Assembly: GCF_024158605.1 (NCBI RefSeq)
Contig: NZ_JAMZGM010000032.1
Span: 1 to 39,292 of the forward strand
Reading direction: 5' to 3'
Length of the DNA stretch: 39,292 nucleotides
From: Sebaldella sp. S0638
GTDB taxonomy: Bacteria; Fusobacteriota; Fusobacteriia; Fusobacteriales; Leptotrichiaceae
The notes beneath the pieces were generated by a model. It had not been told where the DNA came from and searched no databases. It saw only the letters and a program-made list of their open reading frames with translations. Positions 6,258-15,258 of the stretch are shown here, piece by piece. The position numbers were made by a program, and so were the translations under genes. The first letter of the stretch is position 1. Each line of letters opens with the position of its first letter.

Positions 6258-7844
6258 ATGTGTGGATTTGTATTTACGTCATATGAGGGGACTAAGCAAA
6301 AAGAATTTGATAAGGGGTTTCAGAAAATATATCACCGTGGGCCGGATAATGAAAGTGTAACAATACAAAAAGGCGGAGTATGGGGATTTCACAGGCTGGC
6401 AATTATGGATTTGAGTAACAAGGGAAATCAGCCGTTTATGTATAATGGAAGTGAATTAATGTGTAACGGGGAGATATTTAATTATCATGAGCTGCAAAAA
6501 ATAGTAGAGGATATATATGAGTTTCATTCAGAAAGCGACTGTGAAGTTCTTCTCCCGCTTTATGAAAAATTTGGAATAGAAGTAATGGTAAAAATGTTGG
6601 ATGCAGAATTTGCAATGGTGCTGTATGACGGGAAAACAGGAGAAGTAATGGCAGCTAGAGACCCTATAGGGATAAGACCATTATTTTATGGCTTTGAAAA
6701 TGAAACCGGGAAAATTTCTTTTTCCAGTGAAGCGAAAGGATTGGCAGATTTTTGTAAAGGAGTGAAGCCCTTTCCTCCGGGGCATTATTATAAAAACGGG
6801 GAATTTCATAGTTATAATGATATAGCTGATCCCAAAATGATAATAGATGAGAAAGAAGAAGCTATAACAGGAAAAATCAAGGATAAACTGGAAGCAGCAG
6901 TAATAAAAAGACTTCATTCTGATGCACCTGTAGGCTTTCTTTTGAGCGGAGGTCTGGATTCATCACTGGTATGTGCTATTGCCCAGAAACATCTGAAAAA
7001 ACCTATAAAAACTTTTGCAATAGGAATGGAAACAGATCCTATAGATTTGAAATATGCCGGTGAGGTGGCAGAATATCTCGGGACGGAACACACAGAGGTC
7101 AGAATTACAAAAGATGACGTTCTGGGAGCTCTAAGAGATGTAATATATCATCTTGAAAGCTGGGATATTACCACAATAAGGGCAAGTATAGGAATGTTCC
7201 TCATTTGTAAATATATACATGAAAATACAGAATTAAAAGTTCTGCTTACAGGAGAAGTCAGCGATGAAATTTTTGGATATAAATATACAGATTTTGCACC
7301 GTCTCCGGAAGAATTTCAGAAAGAAGCACAAAAGAGAATCAGGGAGCTGTATATGTATGATGTATTAAGAGCAGACAGATGTATTGCAGCACATTCTCTT
7401 GAAGCCAGAGTGCCTTTTGGAGATCTGGATTTTGTGGATTATGTTATGAGTGTAAATCCTGAAAAGAAAATGAATAAATATGGTCAGGGAAAATATCTTT
7501 TAAGAAAAGCTTTTGAGAATGCGGGATATCTTCCGGACAGCATTCTTTACAGAGAAAAAGCAGCTTTTAGTGATGCTGTGGGACACTCTATGGTTGATTA
7601 TCTGAAAGAATATGCAGAATCTAAATATTTGGCAGAAGATTTGGAAAAGGCCGGGGAAAAATATCCGTATAAAACACCTTTCACTAAAGAATCCCTTTTG
7701 TACAGAGAGATTTTTGAAGAGTTCTATCAGGGAAATGCAGAATGGATAAAAGATTTTTGGATGCCTAATCAGGAATGGGAAGGATGCAGAGTTGATGATC
7801 CAAGTGCCAGAGTATTGTCAAACTACGGAGACAGCGGAAAATAA
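6258..7844 (+). CDS. asnB: Asparagine synthase (glutamine-hydrolysing)
   Basis: Converts aspartate, glutamine and ATP to asparagine, glutamate, AMP and PPi in the cytoplasm. The start is taken as ATG 6258 because the protein must begin Met-Cys-Gly: Cys2 becomes the N-terminal nucleophile of the class II amidotransferase domain (about residues 2-190, with NGEIFNY and RDPIGIRPLFYG). The upstream in-frame GTG at 6249 lies in the AGGGAGTG ribosome binding site. The synthetase domain has the PPi loop LLSGGLDSSL at about residues 228-237 and GEVSDEIFGY later. At 528 residues it is slightly shorter than E. coli AsnB (554). It is controlled by the Asn-type T-box upstream. Confidence 0.96.
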   Translation: MCGFVFTSYEGTKQKEFDKGFQKIYHRGPDNESVTIQKGGVWGFHRLAIMDLSNKGNQPFMYNGSELMCNGEIFNYHELQKIVEDIYEFHSESDCEVLLPLYEKFGIEVMVKMLDAEFAMVLYDGKTGEVMAARDPIGIRPLFYGFENETGKISFSSEAKGLADFCKGVKPFPPGHYYKNGEFHSYNDIADPKMIIDEKEEAITGKIKDKLEAAVIKRLHSDAPVGFLLSGGLDSSLVCAIAQKHLKKPIKTFAIGMETDPIDLKYAGEVAEYLGTEHTEVRITKDDVLGALRDVIYHLESWDITTIRASIGMFLICKYIHENTELKVLLTGEVSDEIFGYKYTDFAPSPEEFQKEAQKRIRELYMYDVLRADRCIAAHSLEARVPFGDLDFVDYVMSVNPEKKMNKYGQGKYLLRKAFENAGYLPDSILYREKAAFSDAVGHSMVDYLKEYAESKYLAEDLEKAGEKYPYKTPFTKESLLYREIFEEFYQGNAEWIKDFWMPNQEWEGCRVDDPSARVLSNYGDSGK

Positions 7845-7940
7845 ATATGAAATACTGCTTATATTATAGACTTTACAAATAACAGAATTTTAAGTAAAAT
7901 ATCATAAAGAGACATTTTATAAATAAGCAGAGGTGAGTGA

Positions 7941-8312
7941 ATGGATAAAAAAGAACAGATAATAAGAAGATACTTTGATTCATGGATTACCGGTGAAGTT
8001 TCGGTATTATCGGAAACATTTGCTGAAAATGCCGTTTATGTGGAATCATACGGTCCTTTATACAGAGGTTTGGATGCTATTATCAAGTGGTTTGACAACT
8101 GGAATGAACATGGATCTGTTTTGGAATGGAAGATTCTCAGATTTATACATTCCAGTGAAACAGTGGTATGTGAATGGTTTTTTAAATGTGTGTATGATGA
8201 GAAAAAAGAAGAATTTAACGGAGTATCCCTTATTTCTTTTGATTCCAAAAATAAAATTACACAGTTAAGGGAATTTTATTCAAAACTTCCTAATTACGAA
8301 CCTTATAGATGA
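7941..8312 (+). CDS. NTF2-like / SnoaL-fold protein
   Basis: A 123-residue cystatin-like alpha+beta barrel protein. The N-terminal helix (EQIIRRYFDSWITGE), the AENAVYVESYGPLYRG segment and the C-terminal strands (EFNGVSLISFD, KITQLREFYSK) are the usual SnoaL/NTF2 pattern. These small proteins act as isomerases, hydrolases or ligand binders, and no specific substrate can be read from the sequence. AGAGGTGAG precedes the ATG. It lies about 100 bases after asnB with no visible terminator between, so weak co-transcription is possible. The first sRNA module follows it. Confidence 0.8.
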   Translation: MDKKEQIIRRYFDSWITGEVSVLSETFAENAVYVESYGPLYRGLDAIIKWFDNWNEHGSVLEWKILRFIHSSETVVCEWFFKCVYDEKKEEFNGVSLISFDSKNKITQLREFYSKLPNYEPYR

Positions 8313-8354
8313 TTTTATAAAATAAAACGGAGGGTATGAAAACAGCTTATAAGA

Positions 8355-8382
8355 TTGAAAGTCGAAATAAATAAAATATAAT
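8355..8382 (+). promoter_or_regulatory. Promoter of sRNA module copy 1
   Basis: TTGAAA (8355-8360), 16 bases, TATAAT (8377-8382). The TATAAT and its flanks are conserved in all three copies (9536-9541 and 11225-11230); the -35 is weaker in copies 2 and 3 (GTAAAA, TTAAAA). Confidence 0.6.
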
Positions 8383-8387
8383 GCATA

Positions 8388-8502
8388 AAAAAAGATTAGG
8401 CTAAGAGAAAAGCCCTATAATTATATCAAGCTAATAAGAAGAATAATTTTTTCATATACCCCCTTAGTTGTCTCGAAATACCCGTTTTGAGACAACTTTT
8501 TT
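8388..8502 (+). ncRNA. Sibling sRNA module, copy 1
   Basis: Predicted small RNA of about 115 nt. The A-run 8388-8393 plus ATTA (8395-8398) can pair with TAAT plus TTTTT (8444-8452), closing a domain that contains a TAGGCT/AGCCCTA hairpin and a segment (8415-8440) almost invariant between copies. CATATACCCCC (8453-8463) is left unpaired before the terminator AGTTGTCTCGAAA / TTTTGAGACAACT (8466-8478, 8485-8497) with loop TACCCG and a T-run. There is no ORF of note. The next gene is on the opposite strand, so this is not a leader of a downstream gene. I know no Rfam family that matches. Confidence 0.6.
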
Positions 8503-8540
8503 ATTTGATAGGTTATTTGCTTATCTGATAATTACAATAA

Positions 8541-8580
8541 AAAAATCCACCTTTCTGCAATAAATGAAGGGTGGATTTTT
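8541..8580. terminator. Bidirectional terminator
   Basis: AAAAATCCACCTTTC (8541-8555) pairs with GAAGGGTGGATTTTT (8566-8580) with one wobble. It terminates the minus-strand gene at 8593 and insulates it from the sRNA module. Confidence 0.85.
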
Positions 8581-8592
8581 CCATATTCTAAA

Positions 8593-9240
8593 TCAAATTC
8601 TTTTTTTTGAGAGTAATTTATTAATAAAATTCTTTAATTCCTTAAAAGCACTTCTTGTATTTATTTCATCAAGTGTTTCTATAAGAATTTTGATATGTTC
8701 GTCGTCAAGACTTTCTTTTTTGTCAGCTATAAAAGTAGCTCTGCTTTTTATAATAAATGTAAGTATCTCATCCCGCGACATGCTATTTGCAACCATATCA
8801 GCAACAGTTTTACTTTTGGAAGCAAATTTTATAAAATCTTTGTTCATAAGTGCATAATTTAATTTACCTTTTTCATCACTGTATCTTTCTATGATGGCCT
8901 GATACTCATCGCTGTTTACCATATCAATTATTTCCTGCTCAGGTTCTTCCACTTTTTCAGTATATTTAGAAACATCAATTTTTATATTTTGGCGTCCTGA
9001 ATAAGGCATTCCCAGTGTTAGTTCCATTGCTTCCTCAAACGCTTCAATAGGAAACAAAGTTTCATCAATTTTTCCATAAGGGACAGGTTCTCCTGTACTT
9101 TTGTCCAAGGTCGCTGCTGCTGTTGCTTCAGTATCTAAACGAAGTATTTTTATACCTGCACCTCCGGACGTGAGCTTTTGCTTATAGGCAATTGCCGGAA
9201 TTATACTTAATTCCACGGATTTTGTTCTTACAATAGTCAT
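8593..9240 (-). CDS. Unrecognised acidic cytoplasmic protein
   Basis: 215 residues with no signal peptide or membrane segment. The N-terminal third is beta-rich and glycine/alanine-containing (LTSGGAGIKILRLDTEATAA, GEPVPYGKIDETLFP); the C-terminal two thirds are acidic helices ending in a basic tail (NFINKLLSKKRI). I do not recognise the family. The start is ATG 9240, with AGGGAGG 8 bases upstream; a longer frame from 9273 contains that ribosome binding site and is rejected. It is flanked on both sides by copies of the sRNA module, so it may be part of a duplicated or mobile cassette; that is speculative. Confidence 0.75.
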   Translation of the reverse strand: MTIVRTKSVELSIIPAIAYKQKLTSGGAGIKILRLDTEATAAATLDKSTGEPVPYGKIDETLFPIEAFEEAMELTLGMPYSGRQNIKIDVSKYTEKVEEPEQEIIDMVNSDEYQAIIERYSDEKGKLNYALMNKDFIKFASKSKTVADMVANSMSRDEILTFIIKSRATFIADKKESLDDEHIKILIETLDEINTRSAFKELKNFINKLLSKKRI

Positions 9241-9535
9241 AATATCGACCTCCCTGATTTTTTTACTGTACATATAAATATGATACCAGAAGAAAAATAG
9301 TTTGTATAGTTATAATAAATTTTTATATAATATTATCTGAATAAATATATTTGTTTATTGTTAAATTATTGAGGTGCGGCACATATGATTATTTCAAATA
9401 CTAATTTATTTCTTTAATAAATAAAAATGAAAAATTTTATATTTGTGCCTGTTATGAGTAAAACATATTTATTTTCATGTGAAATTTTAATAAAAAGATA
9501 GATTCTTATAAATGTAAAAGCTGAAATAAATAAAA

Positions 9536-9662
9536 TATAATACATAAAAAAAGATTATACTAAGAGAAAAGCCCTATAATTATATCAAGCTAATAAGAAG
9601 AATAATTTTTTCATATACCCCTTGAGTTGTCTCGAAATACCCGTTTTGAGACAACTTTTTTA
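9536..9662 (+). ncRNA. Sibling sRNA module, copy 2 (with its -10)
   Basis: Nearly identical to copy 1. TATAAT is at 9536-9541 and the start is expected near 9547. The invariant body segment is 9574-9599, CATATACCCC is 9612-9621, and the terminator is AGTTGTCTCGAAA / TTTTGAGACAACT (9625-9637, 9644-9656) with loop TACCCG and a T-run. GG of the first hairpin in copy 1 is TA here, and the alternative pairing GATTATA / TATAATT appears instead. Upstream similarity extends back to about 9501. The stretch 9274-9500 holds nothing else I can support. Confidence 0.6.
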
Positions 9663-9759
9663 TTGCCGGTATTTCTTATGAATGAATGGTTTATTGACTA
9701 ACGGGTAAAAATCAGTATAATTATATGGTGTAAATAAAATAACAGAGAGGAGAAGGTTA

Positions 9760-10224
9760 ATGGAGGAAAAGAAACTTGTACAAAAAGTAAAAGAAGATGC
9801 GGAAAACTTGTTTCGAGAAGGGAAATTTTATTGTTCAGAAGCAATAGTTTCTTCTATAAGAACAAATCTTGATCCTGATATGCCTGAAAGCATGATTGCC
9901 GCAGCATCAGGTTTTCCTATAGGGATAGGAAAATCAAAATGTGTATGCGGTGCTGTTTCCGGCGGGATTATCAGTCTGGGATATTTTTTTGGAAGAACAA
10001 AGGGGGCGGACTCCAAAGTGGATAGAACACTTGCTTTGGCTAATGAATTACAGGAAAGCTTTCGAAGCAACCATAAAGTTTTATGCTGCAAAATACTTAC
10101 TAAAGGAATGGATATGAGTTCGGGGGAACACAAGAATCAATGTGTATCATTCACTGGGGAGATAGCAGAAAAAGCAGCGGAAATAATTTTGAGAGAGCTG
10201 AATCACAGTGAGAGCCATGAATAA
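9760..10224 (+). CDS. C_GCAxxG_C_C family redox protein
   Basis: A 154-residue cysteine-rich protein of the C_GCAxxG_C_C family, putative redox-active proteins of anaerobes. Characteristic cysteines are Cys25 (FYCSEAI), Cys61 and Cys63 in CVCGAVSGG, a Cys pair in VLCCKIL (about 109-110) and one in NQCVSF (about 128). There is no signal peptide, so it is cytoplasmic. The function is unproven; binding of a metal or disulfide exchange is inferred. AGAGAGGAGAAGG precedes the ATG. The last codons overlap the start of the TDT transporter gene, so the two are almost certainly translated from one mRNA. Confidence 0.88.
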   Translation: MEEKKLVQKVKEDAENLFREGKFYCSEAIVSSIRTNLDPDMPESMIAAASGFPIGIGKSKCVCGAVSGGIISLGYFFGRTKGADSKVDRTLALANELQESFRSNHKVLCCKILTKGMDMSSGEHKNQCVSFTGEIAEKAAEIILRELNHSESHE

Positions 10225-11173
10225 AATTATAAAGAACATACCTCTGCCAATAGCGGGCCTGATTCTTTCAATGGCAGTAACGGGAAATATACTTGAAGAT
10301 ATACATGTTAATATAAGATATGCGTATGGGGTTACAGCAGCAGTTTTAATGCTGTTTCTTATTTTGAAAATATTGTTTTACAGGGAGACTGTAGTAAAAG
10401 AACTGGAGAATCCTGTGGTTTTAACAGTGTTTCCTACATTTGATATGGGATTAATGGTACTTGCCACTTATATAAGCAGATTTCACGCGACAGCTGCTTT
10501 TCACATATGGGTTTTTGCTGTTTTTATTCATTTTTGCTGGATTATATATGTTACTAAAAAATTATTTTCGAATTTTGATATAAATAAAATTTTTCCGAGT
10601 ATTTTTGTAACATATGTAGGAATAGTAACAGCCAGTGTTACAGCACCTGTATTCAAAATGCAGACTCTCGGGCAGTATATTTTTTACTTCGGATTTATAT
10701 CTTATTTATTGCTGACAATTATAGTTTTTTTCAGAATGGTTAAAATAAAAGGAATTCCAGAACCGGCTTTTCCCGCAGGAGCTATTTTGGCGGCACCGGC
10801 TAGCCTTTGTCTTGCAGGATATATAAGTTCCTTTAAGGATAAAAATGAAGTGATTTTATATTTTTTACTGATATTATCGTTATTTATGACATTTTTTGTA
10901 TTATTTTTCTTTTATAAATTTCATACAAAAAAGTTTTATCCCAGTTTTTCGGCTTTTACCTTTCCATTTGTGATAAGCACTCTTGCATTGAAAAGTTATA
11001 TTAAATATCTGAATACATATCAGGGAACAGGTAATATGATTTTTTCAAAAGAACTGCTCACAGGTGTGTATTATTTTGAACTGATATTTTCGGTTGCAGC
11101 TGTTTTTTATGTATTTATAAGATATGTGATGTTTTTTAAAGCTAAATTTGCAGCAGTGAAGGAAAGTAATTGA
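10217..11173 (+). CDS. TDT/SLAC1-family (TehA-like) membrane transporter
   Basis: Integral membrane protein of about 318 residues with roughly ten hydrophobic helices. The opening PLPIAGLILSMAVTGN, the conserved FHIWVF region and the AGAILAAPASLCLAGYIS segment are typical of tellurite-resistance/dicarboxylate transporter (TehA/SLAC1) proteins, which conduct small anions across the inner membrane. The substrate is not predictable here. The start is ATG 10217, overlapping the upstream stop by 8 bases; an in-frame GTG at 10208 is an alternative. It is translationally coupled to the C_GCAxxG_C_C gene. Confidence 0.88.
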   Translation: MNKIIKNIPLPIAGLILSMAVTGNILEDIHVNIRYAYGVTAAVLMLFLILKILFYRETVVKELENPVVLTVFPTFDMGLMVLATYISRFHATAAFHIWVFAVFIHFCWIIYVTKKLFSNFDINKIFPSIFVTYVGIVTASVTAPVFKMQTLGQYIFYFGFISYLLLTIIVFFRMVKIKGIPEPAFPAGAILAAPASLCLAGYISSFKDKNEVILYFLLILSLFMTFFVLFFFYKFHTKKFYPSFSAFTFPFVISTLALKSYIKYLNTYQGTGNMIFSKELLTGVYYFELIFSVAAVFYVFIRYVMFFKAKFAAVKESN

Positions 11174-11224
11174 TTTTACAGGTAAATTTGATTCTTATAA
11201 ATTTAAAAGCAGAAATAAATAAAA

Positions 11225-11357
11225 TATAATGTATAAAAAAAGAGTAAGCTAAGAAAAAAATTCTATAATTATATCAAGCTAATAAGAATAATATTTTTTT
11301 CATATACCCCCAAAGCAGGCCGCTTGTTTCAAAAGAACGAGCGGCCTGCAATTTTTA
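11225..11357 (+). ncRNA. Sibling sRNA module, copy 3 with a different terminator (with its -10)
   Basis: TATAAT is at 11225-11230 and the start is expected near 11236. The invariant body segment 11263-11287 and CATATACCCC (11301-11310) match copies 1 and 2 at the same spacing, but the terminator is unrelated: GCAGGCCGCTTGTT (11315-11328) pairs with AACGAGCGGCCTGC (11336-11349), followed by TTTTT. The body differs at several positions (AGGCTAAGAG becomes AAGCTAAGAA). Upstream similarity to copy 2 begins at about 11190. The hairpin is strikingly GC-rich for this genome. Confidence 0.6.
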
Positions 11358-11382
11358 TGTAAAAAAATAATTGATAAAAACC

Positions 11383-12430
<1,048 letters not shown>

Positions 12431-12483
12431 AATCAACACTGGAGATTATATAAAATTTGGATATAAATCCTAATATAAAATAA

Positions 12484-12525
12484 TTGACCTGTTTATTCTC
12501 TGAAACAATGAGAAAAACAGGTCAA
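12484..12525. terminator. Strong bidirectional terminator
   Basis: TTGACCTGTTTATTCTC (12484-12500) pairs with GAGAAAAACAGGTCAA (12510-12525) almost perfectly. T-runs on both sides end the aldo/keto reductase and anSME genes. Confidence 0.88.
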
Positions 12526-12535
12526 TTTTATATTT

Positions 12536-13627
12536 TTACATTCCGGCAATATGTCTCATTCTTTCCAGTGAATAAGAGAAAAATTCCTTATACGATTCAC
12601 AAAAATAATTCAATCCTAAAGAAGCTTTCTGCTCTCTGTATCTTCTGCATCCGCCCCTGCACATATAAAGAAATTCACAATCAGTACATTTTTTGTCCAA
12701 AGTATGGGACATCTGTTCAAACTCTTTTATTTTAGGACTCTTTTTTATATCTGAATAAGAGCTTTCTGTGATATTGCCAAGTTTCCATCTGTCCAAAACA
12801 TAAAAGTCGCAGGGATAGACACTTCCGTCGGCTTCAAGCAGATAATAAAATTCACAGCGTCCTTTCATAGCACAATTTTCAGGGGGATATCCTTTCAGCA
12901 TATTTATATAGTTATTAAAGTCCCTGATGCTGATATAAGTTCCTGCCATAAAATCTTCGTACCATAAATCAAACAGTTTTTTCAGAAAAAAGCTGTATGA
13001 AGAAGGAGTGAGAAAAGACGGCTTATTAGAGTCAAAGCTGTTTATAGAGGGAATGAACTGAAGATACCGGAAATTATTTTCCTTAAAAAAATTATAGATA
13101 TCTTCAACAGCGGCTGCAAGCTCATTAGTAACTACTGTTAGTATATTATATTCCACATTATATTCGTTAAAAATTTTTACAGTATTCATTATTTCGGCAA
13201 AAGAGCCTTTGTTTTCTGTATTAACTCTGTGAAAATCATGGGTTTCCTCGTTCCCGTCAAGTGAAAGTCCCACAAGAAAATTATTTTTTGCAAAAAAGTC
13301 TGCCCATTCTTCATTTAGTAAATATCCATTAGTTTGAACAGAATTATATATATCAAGATTTTTATAATTATACTTTTTTTGAAATTCCAGAAGTTTTTTG
13401 TAAAAATCCAGTCCCGCAAGAGTAGGTTCTCCGCCTTGAAAAGCGAATGAGCAGTAGCTGTCAGCTTCCATAAGAGTTTTTTTGACTATTTCTTCCAGAA
13501 TCTCTGTTTTCATAATTCCATAACTTTCTATTTCACGACATGCCGCCACATCAAAGTAAAAGCAATATTTGCATCGCAGATTACACAGACTGGAAGCAGG
13601 TTTTATAAGTAAATTTATCGGTTCCAT
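12536..13627 (-). CDS. Anaerobic sulfatase-maturating enzyme-like radical SAM/SPASM protein
   Basis: 363 residues. The radical SAM motif CNLRCKYC (Cys15, 19, 22) binds the catalytic 4Fe-4S cluster. QGGEPTLAG and SLDGNEETHDFHR are typical of anSMEs. The C-terminal SPASM domain has cysteines in CAMKGRCEFYY, SVYPCDFYV and CTDCEFLYMCRGGCRR for two auxiliary clusters. Such enzymes oxidise an active-site Cys or Ser of sulfatases to formylglycine. No sulfatase lies in this window, so it would act in trans; a peptide-modifying role cannot be excluded. AAGGAG precedes the ATG. Confidence 0.9.
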   Translation of the reverse strand: MEPINLLIKPASSLCNLRCKYCFYFDVAACREIESYGIMKTEILEEIVKKTLMEADSYCSFAFQGGEPTLAGLDFYKKLLEFQKKYNYKNLDIYNSVQTNGYLLNEEWADFFAKNNFLVGLSLDGNEETHDFHRVNTENKGSFAEIMNTVKIFNEYNVEYNILTVVTNELAAAVEDIYNFFKENNFRYLQFIPSINSFDSNKPSFLTPSSYSFFLKKLFDLWYEDFMAGTYISIRDFNNYINMLKGYPPENCAMKGRCEFYYLLEADGSVYPCDFYVLDRWKLGNITESSYSDIKKSPKIKEFEQMSHTLDKKCTDCEFLYMCRGGCRRYREQKASLGLNYFCESYKEFFSYSLERMRHIAGM

Positions 13628-13825
13628 ATTTTTCTCCTTACTTTAAATACAGATTTTTTATAAAAATCCGTATAATCTTATTCTAGCATTTTATAAAATT
13701 TTACTCAAATATAAAAACAGAAGGTTTATTTTATGGATTCAATGCTTATAGACATATACAGGACTTACTGGTATAATAGATATAAATCAATTGAATAATA
13801 TAAAACAAAAATAAGGAGCTGTGAA

Positions 13826-14593
13826 ATGAGAATATATTCGTGGAATGTAAACGGGATAAGAGCGTTATACAATAAGGGAGAATTTTTGAGAATATTTGAA
13901 GAAGAACCGGAAATTATTTGTATTCAGGAAACAAAGGCACAGGCTGAACAATTGTCTGAAGAACTCTTAAATATAAACGGTTATAATTCTTTTTTTGAGT
14001 CTGCCGATAGAAAAGGTTACAGCGGTGTGGCGGTTTACAGTAAAGAAAAACCGATTATGGTGAAAAAGTTTGATATTGAAAGATTTGATTCTGAGGGAAG
14101 ATATATAGAACTGGAGTATGAAAAATTTATACTGATAAACTGTTATTTCCCAAACAGTCAGGAAAAAGGAAAAAGGCTTGATTATAAAATAGATTTCTGT
14201 GATGAGATTTTGAATTATCTCGAAGAAAGAAAAAAAAGCGGGAAAGCAGTGATAATAACAGGTGATTATAATATAGCACATGAGCCGATAGATCTTGCCA
14301 GACCGAAGGATAACGAGGAAAATCCGGGATATCTTCCGGAAGAAAGAGCATGGATGACAAAGTTCATAGAAGCCGGTTATGTGGATAGTTTTAGAAAATT
14401 TTATCCTGAAGAAGTAAAATATACCTGGTGGTCTTACAGAACACGTGCGAGAGAGAAGAATATCGGCTGGAGAATAGATTATTTCTGTATAAATAAAGAG
14501 GCAGAAAGGATATTAATTGATTCTGGAATAAGAAATGACGTGTTTGGATCTGACCATTGTCCTATTTACATTGATATCAATGTAAATGATTAA
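13826..14593 (+). CDS. xth: Exodeoxyribonuclease III (AP endonuclease)
   Basis: 255-residue DNA repair nuclease of the ExoIII/APE1 family, cleaving at abasic sites and degrading 3' ends. Signature segments are SWNVNGIRA (N-terminus), IQETKAQ (metal-binding Glu), VITGDYNIAHEPIDL, RIDYFCI and the C-terminal GSDHCPI (catalytic Asp-His). The length matches the family (268 in E. coli). AAGGAG precedes the ATG at 13826. It is single and faces away from the anSME gene. Confidence 0.96.
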   Translation: MRIYSWNVNGIRALYNKGEFLRIFEEEPEIICIQETKAQAEQLSEELLNINGYNSFFESADRKGYSGVAVYSKEKPIMVKKFDIERFDSEGRYIELEYEKFILINCYFPNSQEKGKRLDYKIDFCDEILNYLEERKKSGKAVIITGDYNIAHEPIDLARPKDNEENPGYLPEERAWMTKFIEAGYVDSFRKFYPEEVKYTWWSYRTRAREKNIGWRIDYFCINKEAERILIDSGIRNDVFGSDHCPIYIDINVND

Positions 14594-14638
14594 TACTTTG
14601 ATAGATTTAAATTTAAAGTAACGGATATGAAAATATTG

Positions 14639-14686
14639 ATACCCTGTTTGATAAAATTAATTATAAAAATTTTGAAATCAGGGTAT
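14639..14686 (-). terminator. Terminator-like inverted repeat between xth and the recombinase gene
   Basis: ATACCCTG (14639-14646) and CAGGGTAT (14679-14686) with further AAAATT/AATTTT pairing inside. It can terminate the recombinase gene. It abuts the recombinase stop codon exactly, so it might also be a recombination site. Confidence 0.5.
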
Positions 14687-15258
14687 TAAATATTGAAAAT
14701 TGCCCTGCTGCTGATTTTTTCGAGATCAATATCAGAAATACCAAGATAGCGCTGGGTAACTGAAGTGTTGCTGTGATTCAGAAGGCGTCTTACTAATTCT
14801 ATATTATTCTTGCTCTCCTTATATTTCAGTGTAGCAAAGGTTTTTCTGAAGCTGTGTGTGGAAATATCCCTTAGTCTTAAATACTTTATAACTGTTTTTA
14901 GATTCTTTTGTACAGTACGTACATTTAAATTGTCAAATAAAAGGTCATCATATCCAATATGGTTTTCCTGACAGTATTCATTAATTGCATTATAGGTATT
15001 TCTAGGATAAGAACGGGACAGGTTCTTTTTGGTTTTCTGTTCTGTTATATTAATCCGGGAATTCAGGATATGTTTTCTTCTAAGCTGCAGGATATCCCCG
15101 ATCCGTAATCCGGTGTTAACCTGAAATAGTAACAGATAATAAATCTTTTTTTTAGATCTGAAAGTTCGGATTTTTTGATCGTCTCTATATGTAAAGCCGT
15201 GTTTTAACAAATCCAGGATACTGTTTAATTCTTTAAAAGTCAATGCTCTAGTTTTCAT
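14686..15258 (-). CDS. Solo tyrosine recombinase (FimB/FimE-sized)
   Basis: 190-residue site-specific recombinase consisting only of the catalytic domain, with no N-terminal SAM-like arm-binding domain. Catalytic residues are present: Arg52 (TGLRIGD), a Lys near 75-78, His135 and Arg138 (THSFRKTF), His162 (LLNHSNTSV) and the nucleophile Tyr171 (QRYLGI). This size and layout match FimB/FimE-type inversion enzymes and some integron- or phage-derived recombinases. The start is ATG 15258 behind GGAGGA; an ATG at 15276 precedes that site and is less likely. No prophage genes are nearby. A 7-bp inverted repeat (AGCATAT, 15298-15304; ATATGCT, 15313-15319) lies upstream. Confidence 0.85.
   Translation of the reverse strand: MKTRALTFKELNSILDLLKHGFTYRDDQKIRTFRSKKKIYYLLLFQVNTGLRIGDILQLRRKHILNSRINITEQKTKKNLSRSYPRNTYNAINEYCQENHIGYDDLLFDNLNVRTVQKNLKTVIKYLRLRDISTHSFRKTFATLKYKESKNNIELVRRLLNHSNTSVTQRYLGISDIDLEKISSRAIFNI

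Noticed and set aside
7975-8268. 97-codon frame overlapping the NTF2-like gene
   Set aside because: Same-strand shadow frame with no ribosome binding site; the 7941 frame has a clear family fold.
8336-8374. 12-codon ORF after GGAGGGT just before sRNA copy 1
   Set aside because: The Shine-Dalgarno lies one base from the ATG and the frame runs into the sRNA promoter; it is not present in copies 2 and 3.
8341-11357. sRNA modules read as cis-acting riboswitches for downstream genes
   Set aside because: Copy 1 is followed by a gene on the opposite strand and copy 3 by an independent MerR-type promoter. Only copy 2 has a same-strand gene without an obvious separate promoter.
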